Origin: Plantago major
Lineage: Eukaryota; Streptophyta; Magnoliopsida; Lamiales; Plantaginaceae
Length of the DNA: 64,000 nt
NCBI GenBank assembly: GCA_026545765.1
Contig: CM048840.1
Span: 4,423,265 to 4,487,264, forward strand
Direction: 5' to 3'
In this document: in pieces, positions 37,425 through 49,600 of the stretch
How positions within the stretch are numbered: position 1 is the first letter of the stretch
How the letters are laid out: the number at the start of each line of letters is the position of its first letter
Translations under genes and position numbers: made by a program
The notes under the pieces: model-generated
Seen by the model: the letters and a program-made list of their open reading frames with translations, nothing else
Databases searched by the model: none
Told to the model about the DNA's origin: nothing

Positions 37425-40400
37425 TCATTCCTTTAGAAAATCCAAATTACCATATTTCAGGCAATCTTCAGTGTATTCCTTCAGAATGGTCCTCACCCTC
37501 ATTTCACAATCTATGGAGGCAGCACATCTCTCTTTATAGGGTTTGTCAGTAAGTCCTGTGGTTATTCCTTTTATCCACAGAAACTTTCCCCATTTCCAGT
37601 AGTGAAACAACTGTTCTTCAGTGGGCTTGTAATAATCATATATTTCTCTGAGATATTCCATGTCATTTTCGAATTCCTCTTTGGTCATGTAGAATGTCTC
37701 AAAGGGCTCCACTTGCAGTTTGTTCCTTTTTCCAGATTCATCTTCAAATGTGTGCACATCCTCTGGCCTGATGTAAGGGCATTCTTTGGAGATATCCTGT
37801 CTGGCATTTTGTCTGACTTCAACTTCAAAGTCAAGCCAGGTCTTGATTATCTCAGAAGGCATCACTTTTGATCTTTTGCCTTTCTTTCTCCATGCCATCA
37901 ATTGTTGGTAAACTGGTTCTGGGATCCCATTTCCATTGGCAAGCAAGTACTTGAGTTTCATTATCCAGTAGTCATTCTTGTGAACTTTGATGCAGTTCCA
38001 GACAGAGGGCTGATCATTGCTAGTCTTCACATATTCTATTATATCATCCTCAGGCCTTGGAGGAAGGGTTCTTCCAAACTTAATGTCTCTGTTCCTCTTC
38101 CTTCCCTGTTTGGAATTCAGGCCCTTTTTTAGGGGTCATTGGAGGATCCATCTTTCTGGATGTACTTGGTTTCTCCAGAAGGTTTTCTAGCCTTAAGAGG
38201 CTTTGCAGCTATAGGAGCAGAAGAGCTGATTCTCTTGTGATGAGTTTCCCTGTGCTCATCATCATCATCATCATTATTTTCTTTCTCAAAGGTTTCAGTA
38301 CCTTTGCAGCTTTCTGGAGAAATTTTTCTTCTCTTTTCAGAGATTTCTTCTTCTTCTTCTTCTTCAGAAACTCCCTTTCTTTTGTCACTCGAGCTCTTGG
38401 AAGCTGGAGGTGGCAAGGCAGTTGTTTGAGAGGTCTTTGCCTGGGACCTTGTTGTTACTCTTTCCAAAGTAAGGGGTTGTTCCTGGTACATTTTTTCCTT
38501 ACCCTTTCCTTTGGGCTTAGCTTGTTTATGTACTTTATGAAATTCCTTCTCTTCCCCCTCATAGATGACTGATCAAAATGAGCCAAGAGACTAACATAAG
38601 AGTCAGAGAGTGACTCAAAGTTCTTTTGCATCAGAGAGTAGTTGCTTGTGAGTCTTCTGAGCTCACTTCTGAGATTTTCATTCTGCTGATATAGTCCATG
38701 ATCTCTGTCTGTAAGAGTAGAAACCTCAGCAACCACATTATGGATCTTGGTGGAGGTAGTATCAGCAAGATTATAGGCCTTCTGAGCAATTTTGCTGTCT
38801 GAGTCTTGGACTAATCCTAGATCTTTTTGAGAAAGTACTAAGTTGCTGCTTCTCTGAGCAATCAGCTCAGCAAACTTAGTGAAGTTCTGTGGCACAGACT
38901 CAGTTAAATCCTTGTTTTAAGCCTCTAGTTCCTCCCTTATTTTGAGCAGTTCTTTGAACCTGTTCCCTGTGTCAGCCGTGGGAGTAGGAACTTCTGGAAA
39001 GTTTGTGGGAGCTAGAATGTGTTTCTTCAGATAGGGAATATCTGAGAATTTAACTTTCGAAGGGGTATTTCCTTCTGGCTCGCTCAGGAAATCTTCATCT
39101 TCATCTTCTTCATCCCCGAATCCAGCGACCATTTCTTGCTTGGATCTCTTTTGCTTTCCAGAAGATGATTGGATTTTCTTTTGCTGCTTGAGTGCCTCAG
39201 TGTCCTCAACTTCTATTTCCTCAGTAAATAGCTGGGCATCAAGTCTTATGCGCTTTTGTTCAGCAAGGGCTTCTGCCTCCTTGCGATTCAGGTCATCAAT
39301 CTTATGCAGATTGGCCTGTATGTTAGCAATCTGGTCTTCCAGTGCCAGATGCAACGAATTTGCCTCTTCCACCATCTCTTGTAAATTTACAAGAGTTTGT
39401 GAAGTTTCTAGGACTTTCTGGTCCACGAAATCATCTTATCTGGCGTCAGAATATTTTTCTGAGATGGTGAGGGCTTGGATGATCTCTGAGGAGATGGGGA
39501 GGGTGAGTTTTTCCTTTCTGAAGGCTTTTCAGCGACAGAGTTTTTCTTTGATCCAGTTATCCCTCCAACACCAGATGGTGTGCATCATCATCCTCATCTT
39601 TCTTGGGATCATCTTTCTTTTCAGAAGACTTAGGAGACTTGGGCATCTTTATGTCGTTTTCATCTTTCTCCTCATCAGATTCTAAATTGATGATATCATC
39701 AATTTTAATTGTCTTGCTGTCCACCGCCTCTTGCTCAGCAGGAGGAGATGCAAACGTTGGAGGGAGGTTAGGATCAGTAGCAATTTTGAACCTTGTAGCT
39801 CGACCCTGTGACTTAAAGTTTCTGATCAACTTGCGTTCAACAAATCTTTTATCCACTAAGGTAGTGAATTCTTCAATTTCCGTGGGAAAAAGATTGTTGA
39901 CATATTCTTCGATCTGTTCAGCCCATACCCTCTTGATTGGATCGCTCAGAAATTTAATGAGGGACATAATATTTGTCCTTCTGAGTCTTTGCCATCTTCT
40001 GTATCCAAGGATCATCTGAGGGAGGGCATTTTTCAAGAACAGATCCAAGAGACCCTCATCAGAAATAGTTGATAGCTGAGAGCTTTCGGCAGTGGTCTCT
40101 TGTTGAGCCTGTGTCGCAACAGCAGGCTCGTTTTTCTGAATCTTCGAGGCATCAGCATCCTCAGATTGTTTAACTTCAGAAGGAGCCTTGGTGACCTCCT
40201 TTTCTTCTTTGTCTTTCTGAGCCTGGAAATTAGAAAAGATATTTAACTTAGAAAGTTTTCAAAGAAAGATGCTTCTTATGGTACTGAGAATGAGTGTTAA
40301 GTACCTCTGCAAAAAGTGGCTCAGACACTTGCTTCTCAGAGACTTTGCGACTCTCTGGCATCTTTTCTGATGATGGCTTTGAAGCCTCATCAACTTTCTT

Positions 40401-42465
40401 TGCTTGAGGGGACTTTGATATATATCTCAACCTCAACAACTTCTACTTCTTCATGAGCCTGAAAGTAGAGTTTGTTAAATACTTTTGAAGAGAATGTTTT
40501 TCAGAGAATTATACATGTTATAGATTTTTCTGATGACTACCTTCTCAGCAGAAGGCTCATGTTCAAGTTTGTCAGAGTCTTGAATAGACTCTTCCTTCTC
40601 CTTTGGTGAATTTGGCTTTTCACCATCTCTTTTCTCAGTTTGAGCCTTTAAGAAACAAGCATAGATAGTGAGTGCTATGTTAAGAATCATAATTTGAAAA
40701 GTTAGCTTCAGAAAACCATTTCACCTGTGAGACAGGCTCGGTTTTCATTGGCTTAGAGGTTGAAGAAACCTCCTTCTCAGTTTCTGAGGTAAGCTTTTCA
40801 GCTACCTCTGGGATTCTTGTTTCTTGAATGGCCTGTAATGAAGATAAGTGTCATAAGGTTACAAGACGACATACATAGAAAGTTTCTCACATGTAGAGAA
40901 TTAAACCATTCATATACCTGAGCAATGTTAGACTGAGTGGTTTCTGGAACATGTTGTTGATCTGTGAGTTGGTCGAGTTGTTCCATGAATATATCTCCAA
41001 AGAAAGTTTCAGGCACTTCGAGCCTTTCCACTGAGTGAACTATCCCTTGATGTTCTTGTAATACTTCTTCCACTACAGTGTTGTGTTCCGCAACGTCATC
41101 TTTCTGACGCATCTCTACAGCTCTTACTACAGTTTCTTCTTTCAGAAATGTAGAGCTTTGTGGTCGTTGCGGTTGTTGTTCTTGTGGAGATCTGGATTTT
41201 GATGGGGACGCATCATCAGGGTTATTAAGTTGTATATCCCCAACAAACTTTGCTATAGTAGCATCAACATCCAATAAAGGACCTTCAGAAATGTTTTTCA
41301 GAGAGATTGGTCCTTGTATAGAGTTTTCTCCGCATCTGGTTGCTATTTCATCAACCATTGATGCAGGAGTATCTCCAGCAATCACATCCTCTTTCGAGGA
41401 GGAGCCCATGTGTAGGTCTACTAGTTCCGTAGCAGGGGCCTCCTTGGTTTCATCTACCCTCCTGTCAGCAAGAGTGGTATCTCCATCAGCAGGAGATGTG
41501 GTCTGTGTAGGGATTGGGGTTTCTTCAGCAACAGGTGCAACAACATGTTCAGAGAGAACTGTTTGTTCACTGCTCTCTGAGGCGTTAGTCTTCTTTTTGC
41601 CTCCAGTTCTACGTCTCTTCGAGGGCACTAATGGTGCTTCAGAGACTTCTTTTGATGCCCTTTTCTTTTGTCTGTTATCGAAATTAAGTCTACACACGAA
41701 ATCACCGTATGCAACTTGCACTTATTCTCTGAGCACTACACCAAAGTGCTCCAGAATGTAACAGATCTTCAGACGGAAAGAGATGGTCATCAGAGGTTCA
41801 GCATGACCACGGATGATTGTGGCTTCAAAGGACTTGATGTTCTCCGCGAACTTCTTCCAGATATACCTCCCCCAGTTGAAGGGAGTTGTCCTTTCGCTCA
41901 AGGTGTACATATGGGCAAGAGTACCCCATATCTCCAGAGACACCTTGTCAGCCCCTCCTCTGCTGCACTCAAAACATCTGTGCAAGATCAGGGCAAGCCA
42001 ATTCCAGGGTTCAGTGACATGCTGTCTGCGCATGTTCACAATGTCGAATGTTTCAGGAACATCCACGTTTTCCTCATTTTCTAGAGCCATGTTATTTAAA
42101 TAGAAGTCATCAATGGCCTCTTTAGACACGTCTATCTGATGTTCACCACCAGAGTTTGGAAGTCCAAACAATTGACAAAAGGTTTCTTCGTCAAGACATA
42201 TCTCTATGTCTTGAACCTTCGAAGTAATTGACACCCTTTCGGAGCCAATCTCGGTTTTCACTGCGGAATTATTGCAGAATTCCAAAACATCCATATAGGA
42301 TGTGAAAGAGGGTTTCACAGAACATAACTGCTTGATTCCTTCTTTTTCAAGTAGTTCAAGCCCTCTTCTCGCTTCTGCTTGGTTGAGTGAAGCTCTAAGT
42401 AGGTATTCATCAACGAGTACTCCTCCCCAGAGTACCTTGAGTACCTTGGGTCTGGTATTCCACAT
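37425..42465 (-). other. Extra-ORF region of the SIRE-like element (putative plant transposon protein domain, coiled coils)
   Basis: Open frames run from 42465 down to 37425. The first part (VTEPWNWLALILHRCF, SERTTPFNWGRYIWKKF, FCQLFGLPNSGG) recalls the 'putative plant transposon protein' domain common in extra ORFs of plant retroelements. A long acidic, Glu/Ser/Thr-rich and partly coiled-coil middle follows (38129-41721), and then a final segment with FHYWKWGKFLWIKG. Several short AT-rich gaps look intron-like. This is a fossil region of unknown function. A captured host gene is an alternative that only a search could test. Confidence 0.6.
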
Positions 42466-43921
42466 ACTTGGGTTGAAAAATCCAGTTACCTTCTTTTCCT
42501 TGATGGTAATGGTTTGCTTTGCAGCAGTACCAGAAGATGAGACTTGGAATTTTGGTGCTGCTCTTTTGGGTGCTATCTCTTTAGTATTTATATAGAAATA
42601 GGGAATAGAGAGATGAGAATCGTAGTCGGAATCAACAAGGATTTCTTTGCAGAAATTCTTAGCAGAGATTCAGACGGATTAGAGAGTTTTTGCAGAGAAG
42701 ATTAGGAATGTTTTTGCTATTTTCGTGCAAGTGATTTGTGGGATTAGGCAAAAGTGTTTTTCTTTGCCAAATCCGCCTTTATATAGCAATGCAAGTACAT
42801 GCGATACAGATGAATTCTATATGTATATTACTCGCAGTTCTGCACAGGCGTGGTGAAAAGACGTTATTGCATTTAATGCAAGTGGGGCCAGTTACTTGGT
42901 TATTGCACGAGTGGGCTATTGCGGACGCATCTCGGTCGTTGAATTACAAGCATTTCTACTGAAGGGTTAAGATTGAGTCTCAGATCAATGATATCAATCA
43001 ACACATGTAATTGTGCCCATTAATGTAATTTGTCACAACTCGCCTAAGTGTCTTTCAACTTCTCAGAAACCTGTAACTAGTGGACAAAACTGGATTCAGA
43101 GATCATTAATTGATCGTCCAGTACTTGTTTGAAATATTTCACAAGAAAGGAAATTTTCAACACAAAAGAGATATTTGACTTCTGATAGGAATTGTCTGTT
43201 TGGTCAAACTATTCTTTTTGTGTTCCCCCTGACTTAGATGTCTCATGGTTTCTGAATACCTGTTTCAGAGACCTCTTCTAATTGCCTTTTTCTACAATGC
43301 CTTAGATATTTGAATACCCATTTCAAGTATCTTTCTGAAATAGCAAATTGTCAAAGTTTCTGACAACTGAGTTCCTGTCTCAGTAGTTTCTTCCTTTTCT
43401 TATGTATCTCTCAGAAATCTGTAGACTCTTTTAATGGTTACATGAGTTTCCGTCCCAGAAACCAATTAACACCCTTGGAGCCTTTGTTTGACTTATCAAT
43501 AGAAAGTCTCATGGTGTGGCAGGTTCTTCATCAATTACATAGTGATTTCCTTCCTATTTTGCAATCATGACTACTTTCCTTGAATCATTGTCAACCAATT
43601 TGCATAGGTTTGACTTGATCTTTACTGAGTACCTTTGGTCTGCCAATTGACTCATGCTTAGGAGATTATATTTCAATCCCTCTACATATAGTACTTCAGT
43701 GATTGTAAGAGCTCCAAGCTTCAGATCGCCAAAACCTATGGTTGGATTTTCATCTCCTCCAGCAAATCTAATAATTGGTCCTTTATCACATTCTCTGTAG
43801 TTAACCAGATTTGCTTTGTCTCCTGTCATGTGCTTCCCACATCCAATATCAAAATGACACTTTGGGTTCTTCCTCAGAGTGTGCACAAAACAGGAAATAT
43901 GGAGTTAGGCTCTCATTCCAA

Positions 43922-45211
43922 TGATATGCTCAAATTAGTACTTGATAAAAACAAAGTAACTAAAGCAGTTGTTGTAATAGACTTTAACTACGAGGTCGAT
44001 CTCAAGGAGCTAACTAAGCTGCTATGAGGTTTTCGAGTATCAAATCGTTTGAAGTTTGCAAGTAACAGATAAAAGTTTGAGTTTGTTTAAAGATTAAACT
44101 AAAGAAAACTGAAAGTAATTTGAATTAGGAAGAGAGAAATAGACACGGTAGCTTTTAGATTAATCAAATCTAGGATCTAACAGGTGTTCATATGCTGTCA
44201 CAGTTATTTGTCCAAACAGATTACCGAATTCAATTCAACCCAGACATTCTTTGAAAGTTTGAAGTAGTGGAATCAATCAATTTTCAGATGATCGATTCTT
44301 GACCGGAATGAATTTGAGAATACAGATTAAGCTTATTGAAATCGGGTTCTTACGAAGTTACGAGAATAGTTTAACACATATGAACAAAACCTAGGTTAAG
44401 ACCCCAAATCGATTAATCCTACATGCTACCGCATCTATCGAAGAGTTTAGCTACTCATGTCAATGGTGATAACAAGCATAATCAAAAGCATAATCAAATT
44501 AACCATCATGGAAGAGATTATGAACATAAATCAATCACAAAGTAGAAGAAATTGCAAAAGAAAGAGTAATTCTATTGATAATCTAACCTCGAGGATCAAG
44601 ATCCAATGTCAACGTACGATTACAATGGTCAAATATCCAAAACCAAGGCAAGAACTAAGCTAGGGTTCTTCCTTGAGAGAGAAAGGAAAAAGAATAGAAG
44701 AATAGAAGTGAAAAGAAGTCTCTCTCAAAATGTCTGAAAACGGAGACTAAATAACAGAGCGTTCTGTAAATTTAACGCTGGTCGCGACCAGTATAAAGTC
44801 GGTCGCGACCAGCAGGTTCCATGGGTCGCGACCCGCGGTGTCTTGGAAGGCAGTTCACCGTTGGTCGCAACCGGCGATCTTCTTGGTCGCGACCTGCGGC
44901 TTCCTCAGCCTGGATTCACGTGAGGTCGCGACCAGGCTAGTTTGGGTCGCGACCAGCGGCCTCTTCATGCATTTCTTCACATTCTGAGCACGTTTTAGTT
45001 TCGAGTGGGGTTTTTTTAGCTTCTTCTTGGACACGACCTTCAAAACACGTTGTTTCTTCCTTCAAAACAGCTCTAAACGCACGAAAACCTGTGGAACACA
45101 ACTAAAATACAAAACACATAAAAACGCACAAGATACGCTAAAACAAACAAATAAGGATGAACGAAAGATGATAAAAGGAACGAAATGAGAGCCTAAAATA
45201 CGGGCTCATCA
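43922..45211. mobile_element. Solo LTR, family 'TGATAAGCTC', copy C (inside the SIRE-like element)
   Basis: A 1290-bp unit starting TGATATGCTCAAATTAGTAC and ending GGGCTCATCA, with a perfect TCCAA duplication (43917-43921 and 45212-45216). Diverged from copies A and B, but with the same layout. Its GC-rich block (44770-44965) contains repeated GGTCGCGACC palindromes instead of the CTCGCC...GGCGAG seen in the other two. Confidence 0.85.
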
Positions 45212-47240
45212 TCCAACAGTGGAACCTTCTGAACTAAAGAATCTCCCTGTAGGAATCCATTTCTGAATGAACTTCTTTGGGGCATTCTTTTGTCTTACTG
45301 GAACATAAGGAGGAATTTTAGGTAAATGACTAGTGTCACTATCATTTAAAACTATTTTCCTTCTTGGAGTGTTTCTTGGTGCTCCTTTTGGTGCTTTCAG
45401 ATACCTGTCAGGTTGCTGAGTCGACTTTTCAGCGAACTCGGCTTTCCTTCTCAGATTCCTTCTAGCCCTGGCATTCAGAGTGGTCGTAGCCAGTTCTTTC
45501 TTCCACTTCTGACGATTGCTATGCGCAATCCTGGCATTCATCCATCGTTCTTGCTCTTGTTTATATTGCAGAGCAAGTATCTTTCCGATAGCTTTGTAGC
45601 CAATGCCATTTCGAGCACCCTTTGCTTTCTGAGATCTTCTCTTAGAAGTTTCACTAGTCTCTGGATCATTATTTCTTCCGAAAAATGGTACATTGGGAAA
45701 ATCGCCAGCTCCTGCAATTTTTCCTTTCCTAGAGACATAGCACTGTGGGTGATTGCACTTTTTAGTGCAAGGTTTCTTTTCAGAAACCTTTTCCACAGTT
45801 TTGTTGGGGACTTGTTTTTCCCTCAAAGGTTTGGTCGCAACAGCTTTACCTTTGTCAGCAACCTTAGCTTTCTAACCAATTCTATATGTTGTTTGGGAAC
45901 CACTTTGTTGACCACTAACAAACGTCAAACTTTCATCACTCTTTTTTCAGAGGAGTAGAATTGCTTGTTTGTTTGTCAATCCCAAGTCCTCCCTTTTCTG
46001 AAGGATCTCTTAGGTAAGAGTGTACTTCAGTGAGTGTGTCACTCGCTTTGGCATAGGATTGGAAAGATAATTATTTCTTCTTTAGTTCCTCATTCTCAGA
46101 AAGAAGGTTTTCACACTTCTTCTGGAGCAACTCCATAGCCTCTGAATGCAACTTTCTGGTCTCATCTATCTGAGCCTTTAGGAATGCATTTTCTGCATCC
46201 TTAGTGTCAGAAAGTCGTCGTAAATGTGAACACTCGCTTTCAAGAGACTCTTTTCTGTTTCAAGAATTTTGGTTCTAGATCGAGCAACCAAGAATTCTCT
46301 TTCATAAAGATCTAACTCCCTTCTGAGATGTTCTAGATCCTTGATTCCTTCCTCATCACTATCATAATTAATGAATCGTGAAATGTTGATTACCTCATCA
46401 TCAGCCATAAGACATGGCTCAAGGTTAGAGTAATCTAGGTAGATTTCCTCAGCAACTCCACACATTTCATTCTTCCTTTGACCAAAGTCAAATACTTCGT
46501 GAGTGTAGGCACACAATTCTGGTGACGGTAGCTTTGACTCATCAGAATCGTCGTCGTCAGAATTTGAATCAAGATCAAGTGCATCCAGTTGGATTTCAAT
46601 CTTCTTTCTTTCTTCAGAAAGCATAGCTCTCTGGTTTCTCTTGAAGTTTCTCCTATCCTTTTTGTCACCTGCCTTGAGCTTGTTTAGAATAGGATAGTCC
46701 CGTTTGAAGTGACCAGGTTTCTGACAATAGAAACAGATATCGTTTCCGATTTCTGTAACCTCAGTACTTGATGCTCTCTGACCAGGTTTATTCAGAGAGT
46801 TGGCCAATTGCATATTTTTGTACTGGTGATAGTTAGGGCCTATATGCTTTTTCAGCTTCTCTTTGGCTTTTCTTCTCTCAATCTCATGTCTAACGTATTT
46901 GCTCATTTGCTTTACTGCAAGAGCTACTTCGTCAGTGGATTATTTAGTAATCTTCTTTTCAGAAGTACCTTTTGTTACTAGAGCAACACTGTGAGCTTGC
47001 TGATCAGCTCTTTGTCCTCTCGGAGAGGTTTCATAGTTGACAGTGGCTAGATGAGAGAATAATTCAGTTGGAGTGATATTTGGCATTCCTTGGTTGAAAT
47101 AAAAGTACTTAGTATGTTCCCAGTTGTGATTTAAGCTCCTTACGATAGTCTTCACCTTTTCGGCATTAGAATATCTTTCACTTTCACCAAGTGCAGCCAT
47201 TTCACAGGTATTGTTCTGATTATTAAAACTGCTAGGCAAA

Positions 47241-47339
47241 CAGAATGAGAAACTAAACTGGATTAAACCGGGCTTTAATCCTTAGCCAAACGTCACTTAG
47301 AGATTTTTTTTTAGGCAATGGGCCTACCCCCAACAACTA
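47241..47339. other. Junction sequence with a 22-bp inverted repeat
   Basis: Contains ggattaaaccgggctttaatcc, a near-perfect palindrome at 47251-47272 just beyond the SIRE-like remains. No further assignment. Confidence 0.4.
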
Positions 47340-47445
47340 ATAGAATCAACAATAAAAGGTTTGAAGCTGAAATTCATTCGCTGGTCAATAAAACCGTCGC
47401 TAAAGATCAATACAAGCGTCGCTGAAAGTCAAATTTGTTTTAGTG
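47340..47445 (-). mobile_element. CACTA-type transposon terminus
   Basis: Read on the minus strand from 47445: CACTAAAACAAATTTGACTT, then repeats of the motif AGCGACGC/TAGCGACGG, a layout typical of plant CACTA (En/Spm-like) ends with subterminal repeats. The opposite end was not found, so only a fragment is claimed. Confidence 0.55.
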
Positions 47446-47786
47446 TGGTTTGAAGGTTTGGTGATTAAGGTTTATGAATATTGATATAATTATGAATGTT
47501 TTTGGTTATAATGAGTTGTATTTTGATGTTTATTTGTATGAATCCGTTTTGTAGCAAAAAATTATTCTTGGTTGCTTTCTTGGTTTATTTGTTTAATTAG
47601 ATGTATGGAATTTATAGAGAATGGAGAGAAGATTTGGTTGTTAATGAAAATTCAATCTTATTTTAAAAAAAAAAACATGTTTCTTCTCTCATCATGAGTC
47701 TATTCTTGTTGGAGCCTTTGGTACAACAGAAACAAGCTGCTTCATGATCAAAAAAGGTACATTCCCTTGTATACTTTCAACTTTGT
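47446..47786. other. Spacer before the RNase-H-like fragment
   Basis: AT-rich, with an A12 run near 47664-47675. Frames between 47700 and 47790 may belong to the upstream part of the ribonuclease-H-like fragment, but no motif supports this. Confidence 0.35.
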
Positions 47787-48323
47787 TGTGAATTTCTCCA
47801 ACTTCTGTAATTCGAACATGTTCAAGCCGGTCGGAATTCTCAATGCGCAGCAGCCTACTGTTCATGGGCCATGGTCTGCACCACCTGATGGGTGGATAAA
47901 AATGAATTTTAATGCTGGTGTGCCCCAAAATGGTCTGGGTGGTATAGCCGCTGTAGAGATAGTACTACATTGGTTTTACCTTGGAGTCACAAAAAACTTC
48001 AAGGGCATTTTGATGTTGAGGTTGCTGAGCTTTCAGCAGGCCGCCTTGCTGTTTCACTGGCAAAGGAAATGGGCTTCAATAAAATTATTCTGGAAGGTGA
48101 CGCTTTGTTGGTTATAAATAATTTACAATCCTCTATCGGGCCTCGAGCTACCAATGGACATGTATATTCTGTTGTTCTTAAAAAACTCAGCGAATTTTCT
48201 GAATTTCGTGTGTGCCATATACGGCGTGAAGTAAATCGTCTCGCTCATCAGCTTTGCCACCACTTTACTACGGGTTCACATGGCTACCTATCTTTACCCT
48301 TTGAGTTTCATGAATTCCTATAA
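47787..48323 (+). pseudogene. Ribonuclease-H-like (RVT_3 type) domain, broken fragment
   Basis: One domain can be followed in two frames: PPDGWIKMNFNAGVPQNGLGG, then (shifted near 47965) GHFDVEVAELSAGRLAVSLA, FNKIILEGDALLVINNL and EFRVCHIRREVNRLAHQL. These match the C-terminal RNase H domain of plant non-LTR retrotransposon proteins and their host relatives. The first catalytic aspartate is asparagine here (NFNAG rather than NFDAG), while the Glu (VAEL) and the middle Asp (EGDA) remain. With the frame change it is most likely dead. The upstream RT and the poly(A) tail of a LINE are not seen, so it could be a LINE remnant or a copied host gene. Confidence 0.65.
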
Positions 48324-49228
48324 TTTGTTTTATTTTTCATGCGTGATCTTCTACAGTGCTACAGTACTCTTTGTATTGAGCTTTGGCTCCTTTTTCCTGA
48401 TCTTCTTCTGCCTATTTACACCATGTATCTATGTATGTATACAAATCCGCCGTCTCTTTCAAGTTGTGATGAATTGTCATCACCATTTTCATTGAGAAAT
48501 CGGTTTGGTCGATTATCTCTCTATTTGGCGCCATTCATCTAATGATGAATTGAAGATACATAATTCAGATTTGATCTTAAACTCATTCATTCAATTCATA
48601 TAATTAAGGAATTGGTGCTTAACATTATTTGGTTTTGTAACTTCTCTTTTGTGATTTCACATTGGGTTGCCAGATATGTTTGGCGAATTATATAATGGTC
48701 ATACGATGTATTCTTCATGTGACATTTTTTGAGAAAGAAAAAAAAAATGTGACATTTTTTGAAAATATTTCCAGCAAAAAGAGTAGTTGATTAGTACATG
48801 AATGTATGGAGGGCTCATATATGGTTAATTGCACTTGAAGCAATGTTGTGCATCAAATGAATCATCAACAAAATCGTTAAATTATAAGTCATTCCTACTT
48901 GCAATTAGACTTTAGACAATTATTCATATATAATTTGTGATACAGATAATAATAAATAATTACTTAAATCAAGTAATGTCTATCACATGTAACATAATTA
49001 AAGAGTAGAGGGAAGGACAAAAGTGAACACACAAACTAATAAACTGATTAATGAATAGAATATAATATCTTGCTATCTTACTCTTGATCGTGACAATAGA
49101 TGCGGGTCGATTTGAAAAGGTATACTGTAATGTATAAAAAATCAAGGAGAGTGAAGAGGAAAATAACAGACGGCGTGAAAATTCAAACGAAACCTGTAAA
49201 GCTTAATAACAAAAGTAGGCTCACAACA
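48324..49228. other. Spacer, no gene recognised
   Basis: The sequence following the RNase-H-like fragment is AT-rich. No repeats or motifs could be assigned. Confidence 0.5.
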
Positions 49229-49391
49229 AACTTGGAAACTTGATTTGGGTGGTAAAGTCTACTCAAATAATGATATAATTCCAACTTAGGAACTGAATCC
49301 AATATAACACCAAGATCGACATCAAACATGAACGAACATCATGGTACAAAGGTTTTAACAATTAAAAAGTTCTTACTGAGTTGTTTACAAC

Positions 49392-49600
49392 ACTAGTAAT
49401 TTATCCGCTGGACAGTTCCGGCGGAGCTGTTAATCTCCAATAGGCGATGTAATTACAGCTCCGATCAGAGCTATATAACAACTCCGCTAATACATCTCCA
49501 AATTGGAGTTGTATATACAGCTCTGACCGGAGCTGTAAAAGCTCCGATTGGAGCTTTAAATACAACTCTGATCGGAGTTGTAGTTGTATTTGAAGGTTTG
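49392..49600. repeat. Cluster of quasi-palindromes, possibly the subterminal part of a CACTA element
   Basis: Begins CACTAGTAATTTATCC and continues with at least seven copies of agctc(t/c)gatcggagctgt-like palindromes in both orientations. CACTA transposons start with CACTA and carry arrays of short transposase-binding motifs inside, so the layout fits. The other end was not found. The block lies within the interruption of the minisatellite. Confidence 0.45.

Larger units (their letters stand above)
35605..47240 (-). mobile_element. Incomplete Ty1/Copia SIRE-like element with large extra ORFs (fossil)
   Basis: Oriented on the minus strand. The 3' LTR is 35605-37061, preceded on the minus strand by the polypurine tract AAAAGGGGGGAAATT (37076-37062). 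Recognisable parts from the 5' side: gag about 47240-46180, with a zinc knuckle CFYCQKPGHFKRD; a basic segment about 45830-45215; a piece around 43886-43554 like the Copia gag/protease junction (GCGKHMTGDK, ADQRYSVKI); and then a long hydrophilic extra-ORF region at 42465-37425. I see no integrase, reverse transcriptase or RNase H and no 5' LTR, so the element is incomplete as well as broken in several places. The LTR form, G-rich tract and extra ORFs fit the SIRE/Maximus group. The solo LTR at 43922-45211 lies inside it. Confidence 0.75.

Noticed and set aside
44770-44965. GGTCGCGACC repeats considered as a CRISPR-like or operator array
   Set aside because: Spacing is irregular, the block lies inside a solo LTR, and this is a plant genome. 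An LTR variable block is the simpler reading.
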